From positions 1-42,744 of the forward strand of contig JBNGIO010005894.1 in NCBI GenBank assembly GCA_049999805.1: a stretch of DNA of 42,744 nt, written 5' to 3'. Each line of letters starts with the position of its first letter. Within the stretch, counting starts at the first letter, position 1. Below are positions 1-8,630 of the stretch, piece by piece. The translations under genes and the position numbers were made by a program. The notes beneath the pieces are model-generated. The model was not told where the DNA came from, ran no database searches, and was given only the letters and a program-made list of their open reading frames with translations. The DNA comes from Folioceros fuciformis. Lineage: Eukaryota; Anthocerotophyta; Anthocerotopsida; Anthocerotales.

Positions 1-59
1 GAGTAACCAAAGGCCAAAAGGTTGTACTAGCTCGATCGAACATCATTTTCAAAAACTAC

Positions 60-275
60 TTATGTCTCTGAAAATGTCATGATTCTGAAAATGTCATGAT
101 GTGGAATAACAAAAAAAAGCCTAACTCCCAAAATATCATGATGTGGAATAACAAAAGGCCTAACTCCCAAAATGTCATGTGGAATACATGAGTCTCAAAA
201 TGTCATGATGTGGAATAACAAAAAGCTTGACTCCCAAAATGTCATGATGTGGAATAACAAAAGGCCTAACTACCA
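60..275 (+). repeat. Tandem repeat of ~40 bp (copy 1 of a dispersed family)
   Basis: A unit of about 40 bp built around 'aaaatgtcatgatgtggaataac' followed by an A-rich run and 'gcctaactccc' occurs about five times with drift. It is preceded (1-60) by a segment resembling 990-1060. Related copies lie at 965-1110 on this strand and at 28490-28645 on the opposite strand, so it belongs to a dispersed repeat family. I see no coding capacity. Confidence 0.75.
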
Positions 276-304
276 TCGACTCGGTTTTCACCTTGGACTA
301 AGTT

Positions 305-433
305 CATACCATCCATTTTTATTATGTGCACGATTTAGTCAACAAAGGAGGTGGTGGTGGATATTGCACCAAGGTGCTCAGCCACGCAAAGTTGGCATCG
401 GTAAGCAGCTTTTGCTTGAAGGGGAGTGTTAGA
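305..433 (+). pseudogene. 3' end of a Ty1/copia polyprotein (RNase H C-terminus), decayed
   Basis: Read with one frameshift, this stretch gives the usual end of a copia RNase H: an IHFYYVHDLVNKG block (compare the family's KHIDIxxHxIRDLV), then TKVLSHAKLASV (compare the ADILTKxLxxxKF region), then KQLLLEGEC and a stop at about 431-433. The middle is shortened and replaced by a glycine run from a GGT repeat. The purine-rich 'gaaggggag' and a TGTTAG LTR start follow at once, which is the normal copia order. No upstream gag, integrase or reverse transcriptase is present. Confidence 0.65.
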
Positions 434-615
434 GAGATTCAATCCTCTGCTACGTACTCTAGCATGGGGAGTGTTAGAGAGATTCAATCCTGTGCTACTT
501 CCTCTAGTATGGGGAGTGTTAGAGATTTATGTTAGAGATTTAATCCTCTACTACTTAATCTAGTACGGGAAGTGTTAGAGAATCAATCCTTTGCTACTTA
601 TTCTAGCATATTAGA
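427..615 (+). repeat. Tandem repeat of ~45 bp at the LTR start
   Basis: The block 'tgttagagagattcaatcctctgctact..ctctagtatggggag' recurs with TGTTAG starts at 427, 472, 517, 530 and 573 (spacings 45, 45, 13, 43). Each full unit ends in a copy of the 'ggggag' purine tract, so the polypurine-tract/LTR junction itself has been multiplied. Confidence 0.8.
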
Positions 616-815
616 ATATATACTAGGATATTGCACTATTGAGGCTAGGGCTTACCTTGTCGTAAGGGCCAAGGGCTATATATGTAGCACCTTGTGCACC
701 ATATTGACTAGTATTGTGGAGCTTACATTACATGTGTGACTAGCCTTGCTATTCATCTAAGCCAATGGTCAAGTGGTGCTACTGTTTGGACATTTTTGTT
801 TGGCTCTTATCAACC
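427..815 (+). mobile_element. Probable copia 3' LTR
   Basis: It begins with TGTTAG directly after a polypurine tract and the polyprotein stop. It contains a TATATAT element near 675-681 and appears to end near 'cttatca' around 800-815. The 3' boundary is uncertain because no second LTR is present in the window to compare. Confidence 0.5.
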
Positions 816-964
816 TACATACATAGATTACAAAGATAAAATGAATATAAAAATAAAATATATTTAAATAAACTATGTGAACTTCCTATAGAGTGTTATT
901 CTAAGTGGAGTTTGAGCACCATCTCTAATAAAATACGATCATTTTCTTTTTCATTATTGAAAAA

Positions 965-1110
965 GAGTGGAAAGTCCTATCTACTCCGAAGATAGGAGGA
1001 ATAACCAAAGCATGGTCAAAGGCTAGTAAGGAACTAGTAACTTTGTACATCATTTTCGAAAACTATCTATTGCTCCCAAAATGTAATGATGTGGAATAAC
1101 AAAAAAAAAA
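965..1110 (+). repeat. Dispersed repeat, copy 2
   Basis: This segment carries 'ctatctactccgaagatagg', 'ggaataaccaaag', 'catcattttcgaaaactatc' and 'cccaaaatgtaatgatgtgg' followed by a poly-A run. The same order of blocks is seen at 1-110 and, reversed and complemented, at 28490-28645. Confidence 0.7.
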
Positions 1111-1341
1111 AAAAAAGGCTACCTAGTATCAAAGAAGCTACTTGACCTGCACTTATTGCTATTCTAAAAATTGCCTTGGCCAAGGCTCTTCACAAAACAA
1201 TGGATACCCATTGTGGAAAGAAGACCCACCATAGAGGTAAGAGGGAGAATACTATTCCTATGACTCTAATAAACCTTAGCGCACTCGTTTGATGAACCTT
1301 GAAAAGTTCTAAAAAAATGCCCGACATGTAAGGGAGAACAC

Positions 1342-1441
1342 TTATGGACTTTAGCGCTTGCACCCTAAACCCTCCACCACCCATAAAGAGGTTGATGGAC
1401 TTTGGCGCTTGCACAACCCTTTACCACCCACAAAGAAGTTG
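1342..1441. repeat. Direct repeat, two ~50 bp units
   Basis: The block 'atggactttagcgcttgcac' ... 'caccacccataaagaggttg' at 1342-1393 is repeated with small changes at 1394-1441. It is non-coding and lies within the AT-rich repeat block. Confidence 0.7.
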
Positions 1442-1595
1442 ATGATGACATGCTCGCAAATCGAATTCTATTGGGATCCATAACAACTATATGAGTGACA
1501 CAAGGTCGGCTTTAAGAGAACTTGTTGCACAAAGTATTTGGACACTTCCTCTATCACCTTATGATAAGGTGATTGTTAGAAATCGCCTTATGATT

Positions 1596-1725
1596 GTCAC
1601 TTTTCACTGTTATACCTTGCAAATGGCTTTGATATAGACCGTCATTTTTTTTTTGTGTATACCTTGCAAATGGCTTTCATGCATACCGTCATTTTTCACT
1701 GTTATACCTTGCAAATGGCTTTGAT
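1596..1725. repeat. Direct repeat, three ~46 bp units
   Basis: Three copies of 'gtca(c/t)tttt..tataccttgcaaatggcttt(g/c)at' start at 1596, 1641 and 1688. They lie just upstream of the first gene, so they could fall in its distal promoter. Confidence 0.75.
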
Positions 1726-1902
1726 GCGGACCACGTTTGAGAATTACAGCGAACACACTGCTTGCATTTGTATTATGTTTTCGTAGTGAAAAAGGATTTA
1801 CGTCCTTCGGCGATGAATCCTACCCTGGTCTCTCCCTCCTCTCTCTGATATCCAGGCCGATCAGACAGCATACAGAAGCGGCGTGTCGCGGTTGAGGTAG
1901 CT

Positions 1903-2418
1903 ATGGCGTCCGCCATGGCCTCCCTCGCGCTCCCCTCTTCTCTGTCAACTGCGTCATCCCGCCTTGCGCAGCCGCACTCGCAGCAGGTGCAGCAGAGCGT
2001 GTTGGTGGTCAGAAATTTCGCGTCGCCTGAGAGCCCCTGCTCGCGTTCCGCAAGCAAGGATACCCCGTTGCAATTCACATCTAGGAGACAGGCGGCATTG
2101 TCGCTGGCGGGGTTGTCTCTGGCGGTGCTGACGGGGTCTGGCTCCAGGGCGGAGGCAAGCGACGTGCCGCTCTTTGGTCTCAAGAGGAAGCTGGAGGATG
2201 TGGAGAATGCCGTGGAGCAGGCAGTGGTTGCGGAGGTGAAGGAGCTGGTGCGGGAAGGTGAGGAGGAGGCCTCCGCGGTAAGCTCTGCAGTGTCCGGCGC
2301 GTTTGAAGATGGCCTGTCTCCTGCTGTGCAAGCTGGCCTAGTGGCCGGAGCGGAGCTGGTGGCCGTTGTGGCCGCCTCGTCCGTGGTCTCTAGCCTTGTG
2401 AGCCAACCGTCCAAGTAG
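1903..2418 (+). CDS. Thylakoid-targeted small protein, conserved plant family of unknown function
   Basis: Single-exon gene of 171 residues. The N-terminus is a Ser/Ala-rich chloroplast transit peptide. About residues 60-85 hold a twin-arginine element (SRRQAALSLAGLSLAVL) ending in AEA, the pattern of a Tat-type thylakoid signal or a membrane anchor. The mature part starts DVPLFGLKRKLEDVENAVEQ, then a charged helical stretch, and ends with a small hydrophobic segment (AGLVAGAELVAVVAASSVV). From memory, plants have a family with the same plan (a PLFG(L/I)R start, Glu/Lys-rich helix, AGxxAGAE hydrophobic tail) and no settled function. The first ATG is used; an alternative lies four codons on. 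The coding GC is far higher than in the AT-rich block upstream. Confidence 0.75.
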   Translation: MASAMASLALPSSLSTASSRLAQPHSQQVQQSVLVVRNFASPESPCSRSASKDTPLQFTSRRQAALSLAGLSLAVLTGSGSRAEASDVPLFGLKRKLEDVENAVEQAVVAEVKELVREGEEEASAVSSAVSGAFEDGLSPAVQAGLVAGAELVAVVAASSVVSSLVSQPSK

Positions 2419-3869
2419 AGCTGAAGAAACCGATGTGCAGAGCGGAGCTGAGGAGCTGCAGAGCAGGTTTCCGTACCTTGCTTAGGCACATCTAGCTAAG
2501 CTTGTGTGCGTGTGAAGCAAATTTCTTGTCGAGTCCTCCTATCTCCGGGACACATTCTTTGTGATAGATGTTTATTGATAATCGCTATCCAGTGTAACAA
2601 AACTTGTTTGATTGTAAAGTGTTTCACAATTCTCCATCGAAATGGAAATGTGAGAGGCCTGGTACATGCTTTCTGATTCTTGTCCCCTGTGTCTTCCTAC
2701 TTTCTATCTCTGTTCGTCCATGTGACTGTGTATTCCATGATGCAATGTGAGAAGAGGATGTCGAGGGGAGGCAAAGGAAGCTGAATGGTTTGCAGTGTTC
2801 ACATCTCTCAAGGCAACGGTTGTAGATCTTCCAAGCTTCGAAGGCAACTTCTGCACCTCAGTATCTTGTGGTTCTGATTGCAGGACACCAGGAAACGAAT
2901 GCCTCTTTTTTCGCCTTCGAGAATCTTGGAAAGCATGGCATCACAATGTTGCACTGTGTTGTCGGTTACCTGCAATACCTGGAATGACGGCAATGGCGGT
3001 TTGAGGCTATCCCCATGTTGGATGTTTGTGATAGACGTCCGTCCACATGTGTCACAAGAGGTTTCAGTTGCCGCTTTGTTAGTGATTCGTCCAGAATTAC
3101 CTCCAGTGAATATTCCCGCCTTTTACAGTTGTCTTAATGTTTGCTTTCATTAAGGAATCAAGAAGGGACCTGTTCAATGATGCGTGAAGGCAACGGGGAT
3201 GAAACTGTATCTCTCTCAGTGCCAACGTGCGAACGGTGGCCTTCCCCCGCCGAGGACTCCAGACGGCCTCAGAGCTCCCGACAAGGTTCAATGCATTGTG
3301 TGTTTCAGATGCTCTAGTGACGCAACTGGTTCTCCACGAATCCAAGCCCAAGTGACCCGGAATCGAGCCCCGTTAATATGCTCGCCTCGATCGCTGAGTC
3401 CGTCGGAAGTATGTAAAGCTGACATTACGCCGGTGTCGATGCTTAGTCGTTTCGTCAGGTGAAATTGTGGGAGTTGGAGGCGGCTTGCCGATGATGGAGC
3501 AAGCGCAGTGCTTGAAGCAATCTCCTGATTTGTTTCTTCATCAACACCGCTACATGATGTTGGTGTGTCGCAACGGATTGATCTAACCTCCGGATCCGTG
3601 GAGTAATCACCCGTACGCGGCACGCTGTGCCTGATTTGATCAGTTGGAGGTCATTTTCCAACGCATGTGCAGCCGTACCAGGAGGACATCAAGCAGGAGG
3701 TTGCTGCAACCATCAATTGATTCATGGCGGGCCAAACGTACAGGTATCCCTTGCCGCGACATGATTCGTGATCCTACATTTTCTGTTGAGGACGTTCACT
3801 CAAAGGCATGGAATATTACACATAACTGCGAGACTGTGGGGTGTGTAGCATGAGGAGAATCTGATCCGT
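2419..3869. other. 3' UTR and intergenic stretch, no recognised gene
   Basis: 2419-2700 looks like the 3' UTR of the preceding gene (T-rich, stop-dense). From 2700 to 3869 several short open frames overlap on both strands, but none has a recognisable domain or a convincing splice structure. Part of it may be 5' leader or an unrecognised first exon of the gene at 3870. Confidence 0.5.
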
Positions 3870-4286
3870 ATGCCAAAACTGTTGGCCTCAGCTGATGACC
3901 GTCTACTGTCTTGTGGCAGCTGCCGAGCGTGTGGCACAGCTCTCAATCTGTTCTCCGACTATCTGTTTCCCGAAGGCATGTTCTTCGAGGCTGGAAACAA
4001 AGGCACTCTTTCCTTCTTCCACATTGACGGCAGCAGCTTTCGCAAGGAGGAGGAGAAGAAGTACAAACCCTTTTGGGAAACAAGGAACTACTGGGGAATA
4101 CAGCGCATCAGGACGAAGCTGCTGTGTGCATCTTGTGATGCACTGGTCGGACATATCTACGAGGACGGCCCTCCTCTGAGAGCTGGCCACGGTGTACACC
4201 ATTTTGGTCCGAGCCAAGTGATTCCCAGGCAGCCGCGCTACCGCATGAAGATAAATGCTTTGCTCCAAAAGCCTCCGCTTGATTAG
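3870..4286 (+). CDS. At4g08330-like zinc-binding protein, tandem copy 1
   Basis: 138 residues. It matches the plant family of 'uncharacterized protein At4g08330, chloroplastic'. An N-terminal Cys cluster (SCGSCRACG, about residues 14-22) is followed by a beta-rich centre with GNKGTLSFFHID and WETRNYWGIQRIRTKLLC, and a second Cys pair (CASC, about residues 89-92). The two Cys pairs probably bind one zinc; the biochemical role is unknown. The C-terminus is rich in basic residues and Pro (RQPRYRMKINALLQKP). The start is the first ATG in the open frame, but its paralogue at 6552 has a short first exon, so a missed upstream exon is possible. The paralogue lies 2.3 kb downstream in the same orientation, indicating tandem duplication. 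Confidence 0.78.
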   Translation: MPKLLASADDRLLSCGSCRACGTALNLFSDYLFPEGMFFEAGNKGTLSFFHIDGSSFRKEEEKKYKPFWETRNYWGIQRIRTKLLCASCDALVGHIYEDGPPLRAGHGVHHFGPSQVIPRQPRYRMKINALLQKPPLD

Positions 4287-5003
4287 AAGGAGAGCTCAAC
4301 CGCACCAGACCTCAGCGCACCAGGCTATGTGTAAGACGCTGGAGGTAACAAGTATGAGCAACTTTAGCTCGGAGATTCTGCCTATTAAACCGACGTATCC
4401 ACACCTGTGTGTCGCTTTCTTGTAGTGTGCACGTTTGGGTCCTGGTAGGAAGTAGAATGACTCGCAGTTGTTTCAGGTCCTTGAAACCGATCCTTGGACC
4501 CATCAGGCCGTCATATCATACGCTCCATTTGAAAGTGGAGAGTATGGTTCAAATTATGAAGCCACAGAGGTAGAAAAACATCCCACCCTTTCCCTAGTCG
4601 AACACATTCTCACTTCACTGAGAGCTCAGAATTTCAATGTCCCGGTTAGCACCAAGCATCCAGTTCCCAAGGCAGCCTTGGAGATCGGAGGCTGTTTTAT
4701 AAGTCTTGCCGAGGACATAAGAAAGCAAGCCAATCTTTGTTTAGTAAATCACTCTTTAACCGTACACACCATAGACGAAAGGCTGGTTTGGTAATCCTAC
4801 AGAGTACGGGCCTGCACAAGTGCATTCTGTCTGGCCTTGTGCAGGCCCCTCACGAGGTGGGGCCATGGCGGGCGCACTGTTGATGAACCTGGAGCCTGAG
4901 GCCGGCAACTACTCGCCCCGCCTCGCCTCGATTTCAGCTCACGAATCGGGCCAGGATGAGATGCCGCAGAATGCAGGTCACGAACCACTCAGCCCTTGCA
5001 CGC
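4287..5003. other. Intergenic / 3' regions
   Basis: This region lies between the convergent ends of the gene at 3870 (+) and the small gene at 5004 (-). It contains a perfect inverted repeat at 4808-4848. No further gene is recognised. Confidence 0.5.
4808..4848. repeat. Perfect inverted repeat, 13-bp arms
   Basis: GGGCCTGCACAAG (4808-4820) is the exact reverse complement of 4836-4848, with a 15-nt loop. It would form a stable GC-rich hairpin in either strand's transcript. Its position near the 3' ends of two convergent genes would suit a 3'-UTR structure. The function is unknown. Confidence 0.8.
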
Positions 5004-5222
5004 TCACATGCGTGGCAGAATCCCTCTGCTGGAACTGTACTTGAAAACGTCGGCCAGAGTGGCCGTTGGAGCCCCAGTCCCAGTCCCAGGTCCAGGCTTG
5101 GTGTCGTCATTCGCATGCCCTTTCGGCTGCTGCTTGGGACCGGCGCTTGCTGCCTTGTGAGCGTCATCGGTTGCAGCCACGCGGGAGTGTCCGAAGCACT
5201 GCAGCTTGCCGAATCCCGCCAT
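5004..5222 (-). CDS. Small protein with conserved 'ADVxxYSSxRGxLPR' C-terminus (paralogue A)
   Basis: 72 residues from the ATG at 5222. An in-frame ATG at 5285 would add 21 residues. The N-terminus is MAGFGKLQCFGHSR; the middle is low in complexity and rich in Gly, Pro and Lys; the last 18 residues are TLADVFKYSSSRGILPRM. The gene at 15356-15616 ends in TFADVIHYSSHRGSLPRL, with unrelated sequence before it apart from a similar hydrophilic, Pro/Ala-rich nature. Conservation limited to the extreme C-terminus suggests a short interaction or sorting motif. I cannot assign a function. The codons around the stop (CCACGCATGTGA) could also be read as a splice donor, and the paralogue has the same arrangement. 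The gene sits between the two At4g08330-like copies in the opposite orientation. Confidence 0.6.
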   Translation of the reverse strand: MAGFGKLQCFGHSRVAATDDAHKAASAGPKQQPKGHANDDTKPGPGTGTGAPTATLADVFKYSSSRGILPRM

Positions 5223-6551
5223 CGCTATTCGCCGAGCGCTGAATCGGCCCGCAGCTGGCCGGTAACCCGAGAGTCGCGGGATCACAATCCGGGTCTACAC
5301 GGGTGCTCAAATCGCGAATGCAGGCAGACACTGTCCCTGCCCGCTCGCAACGTCGTGAGAAATTGAACCGCACCGGTATCGATTTCCACAAGCAGCGCTG
5401 GCTGCAGTGGACGAAATCGGAAGGAAACAGACCGCAAGCAGGAGCACTTGCAATTGCAACTTCACTCGCAAGCTGCGGGACGGGATGGCAGTGAGCGGAG
5501 AGCAAAACACAGGGCGCTTGCAAGCTTGGATCGAAATGCAGACAGCAGAGGAGATGCTCTGTCGCTGCGGTTCCGACGCTGTTAAAGGAGGCCGGGAGCT
5601 GGGCGAAATGCGTGCGTGCCACGCCACTGCGCAGATTTCAGACACGTACGGAATTGGACACCAGTGTAAGACTAGTGTGCAGCGGGTAGTCTGGTCAATC
5701 CACAGACGACCATCTACTCTCCTTCTCGCTTCTGGATCATCGCTTGCCTCCCAAGCCAGACTCAGACTCCTCGCTTGCTTCTCGGTTCTTGCTTGTTGCC
5801 CAAGGCAGACCCAGGCCCAGACTGCTGCTCATTGGGGCATGAATAAAGTTGACTAGTTGTTGTACCCACCTCCTCCTGACAACGAACAAAGTTGTTCATC
5901 ATGTTTTGTGGACGATAGCTATGGCATACTTGCGTGAAAACACCACACACCACCGCTTTGATGCCTGAAATTGAAAGCCCACAGCGAACTTCCCCGACCA
6001 TAGAGGTCAGGCTCAGGGCCCCTATCCAGAGATGGGGTTCAGGTTCACGACGGGTTGGGGGTTTCAAGATAGGGTTCAGGAAGGGTTGAGTTGAGCCCCT
6101 GACTCTACTAAAATTCTTCTTCTCCTCCAGTTTGAGAAATCCTTCCTCAAGTCGACCTAAAGAGAAGTCGTCTTAATGGATTTCAATAGATTTCTTCGTC
6201 TTCTAGTCTCCTTCGTCGCCACCCCTGTGTGTATTTTTTCTGCTTCCACGACCCTTCCCTTCAGCCCTGCTGTTTACACTTTGTGGTTGCCGCCAAGTTC
6301 TCCGAAAGCTGGACGCTGGATTCCACCGCTTTCGCTGCCATCACCAGCGCGTGCAGGACTGAGGATGCGGTTCGCTCATCGATCGTGAGTGGGGGCATGT
6401 TGGGACGGGACGAGGACACTGAGCTTCTCCGAGTCCTTCCATCTCGGTGCGGGCTCCGGCTCGGACTCCGGCTCGGCGTCGGCATCTCAGTGCGATTTTC
6501 GTGACCGCAGTCCGCCTAATTTGAAGGATTTCCCAGCACCTTGATCTCCGG
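5223..6551. other. Intergenic, divergent promoters
   Basis: This region lies between the 5' ends of the small minus-strand gene (start 5222) and the plus-strand gene at 6552. It probably holds both promoters and leaders. Short overlapping open frames on both strands show no recognisable domain. Confidence 0.45.
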
Positions 6552-7087
6552 ATGGCGGGGGTGTTGTACAGGTGTATCCTCGTCTCCCTTGCTTCCTTCT
6601 TCGTCTTCCTCATGCTCCCGCCTCGTGTGCGGGCTTCCACGTCTCCAGCGCTAGTGTGGCCAGTGTGTACTCATGTGTTGGCTTGTTGGTACGTGGCAGC
6701 AGTTGCCGGGCGTGTGGAGAATTCTTGGAGCTGGACTCTGAGTACCTGTTTCCCCAGGAGATGGTGTTCGACGCCGGGAACAAAGGCACTCTGTCCTTCT
6801 CCCACGTAGGCGAGAGCACCTTTCGGAAGGTAGAGGAGAAGAAGTTGAAACCCTACTGGGAAACGAGGAACTACTGGGGATTGCAGCGACTAAGGACGAA
6901 GCTACTGTGCGCATCCTGCGGTGCTCTCCTTGGCTACATTTATGACGATGGGCCTCCTCTGACGCCTTCAACCGGTGTCTACCACTTCGGCCCCAGCCAG
7001 GTGGTTCCCAGGCAGCCTCGCTACCGGTTGAAGATTAAAGCTTTGCTGCAACAGCCTCCACTCGGTCACCAACACCACAAGGTATAG
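6552..7087 (+). CDS. At4g08330-like zinc-binding protein, tandem copy 2 (two exons)
   Basis: Inferred exons 6552-6571 and 6655-7087, with an 83-nt GT-AG intron. Exon 1 encodes MAGVLY; the joined frame continues SVASVYSC. The rest parallels the copy at 3870: SSCRACG, then GNKGTLSFSHVG, WETRNYWGLQRLRTKLLC, CASCG and a basic Pro-rich end (QPRYRLKIKALLQQPP). The family is plant At4g08330-like, of unknown function, with two Cys pairs likely to bind zinc. Between the first Cys (YSC) and the SCRAC cluster this copy has about seven extra residues (VGLLVRG) relative to copy 1. That insertion could be real or a misjudged splice site. The long frame open in exon 2 has no ATG of its own at the right place, which supports the spliced start. 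Confidence 0.75.
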
Positions 7088-8630
7088 GACTAGGACTACC
7101 CTTACAAGACATATGACGGTATGGTTCCTGTCAACTGGCTCTGCTCCATCCCGTCCCAGGCACACATGCTTGCGGATGTCTTCTAGGTCAATGTTCAGAT
7201 CTCATCTGTAGAGTGCAGTCCCTGGATCTGGGAGAATGTGTTGCACTCCCCTCCCCTGTATCGTCAATCAACAGATTTGTAGCTCCTGTGACTGTTCCTC
7301 TCAAGCAAGAGGGGGAGACTAGCACTTTCCCTGGCACTCGACTCCTGTGCAGAAGTCCGTACGAACTTTTTTCCTTCACATCACTTGCAGTGGGACAGTG
7401 ATACTTGATAAGTGTCTATGTTCTTCTATGCAATCACAACACATCACAGCTGGAGGAGAACTTCCCAAGGCTACCTCATCGTTGATCCAGAGCTCGCTTC
7501 CCGGATTCTTCATATTGTGCAGAGTCCAAAGCCCATAAAGGCTCCTCTACTCCCGATTGGGTACCCAAATTTTGTACTCCTCCTTGCGATTACCAAGAAC
7601 AAGAAGCAAGCGACTGCATGCTGTAAACATACTCTGGTGGATATGGTTGCAAGCCTGCCATCGCCACGGGATCAGGAAGCGATCGTACGCATCCTTATGG
7701 ATGCAAGGGCTTTTGTAAAACTGTTTAACAGAGTTCTTCTTCTTTTGTTCTTTTGTTTCGAGTATGTACTGTATGCTCCTAATCCCGGTGGCCTGGCCAC
7801 ATACATTTGTACATACGTGTGCACTTGATGGTACAAGGTACTGTTCGCGTATCGCCACGTGGATATACAGTACGGGGTCCATGCAGATCCCACGACTGGT
7901 GGAAGGGCGCCACGTGGCTCGTTCCGCTTGTTTTAGACGGCGGCGAGCGGGCGAGACACGCACCAGATTGGAAGCAGCATCGGGTGCATCGGGCGGACGA
8001 ACTTTCGCCCACCCCGGCGTGGGTCCCAGATGCGCCGGTTGCGCCGGAGAGGGTTACCCCAGCGCGGGTTGGCTGGACCGGGGGTCGGTGTTGGGGTTAA
8101 CCACGGGGCAGTCGCGTCGCGGAGCGAGGGGGTCGGAGCGCGGGGGGGGAGAGAGAGTTCGAGAGAGAGTGCTCGGACGGTTGCGATTGGAATTGCGATG
8201 CAGCAAGCTGTGGAGTTCAAAGACAGAGGGCCACGGCCAGAGCGCCACGCGCTCTGTTGCAGCGTCGAGGCGGCCATAGCTGCGACCTTGCCTTCCTCTT
8301 CAACTTCGTCTTGTTCTTCTTTTTCTTCTTCTTCTGCTGCTCCTGGTGCTGCTCCCGCTTGTGTTGGATTCTGCCCTTGTGGCCGCCTTGGTGGTGGTGG
8401 TTGTGGAGTCTGTATCGGCATCGGCGTCTGCACCGTCTGCTTCCCCGGCTGCTGCTGCCGGGCCTGGAAAGGGCGCCGGTTCGGGGGCTGTGTGCGGTGG
8501 ATGCCCATGCCTGCGGGGAACCGTTCGTGGCCCTGACCTCGGTGGCCGGGCTGGCTGAGGCCGGGAAGCCCTGGGCTGGGCATGCTGGTCCCGCCCGCTG
8601 CGAGGGGTTAGGGCCGTCCGCGCAGCCGAG
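7088..8630. other. Intergenic and 5' region of the GT31 gene
   Basis: 7088-7800 holds the 3' region of the preceding gene. From about 7850 the sequence turns GC-rich. 8135-8180 is a GA-rich run and 8280-8345 is a CT-rich run, as commonly seen in plant leaders near the start of transcription. Open frames here on both strands are low in complexity and not convincing. Confidence 0.5.

Noticed and set aside
7933-8583. 216-codon minus-strand frame, rich in Pro, Gln and Glu
   Set aside because: It is low in complexity, arises from GC-rich and CT-rich leader sequence of the GT31 gene, and has no recognisable domain.
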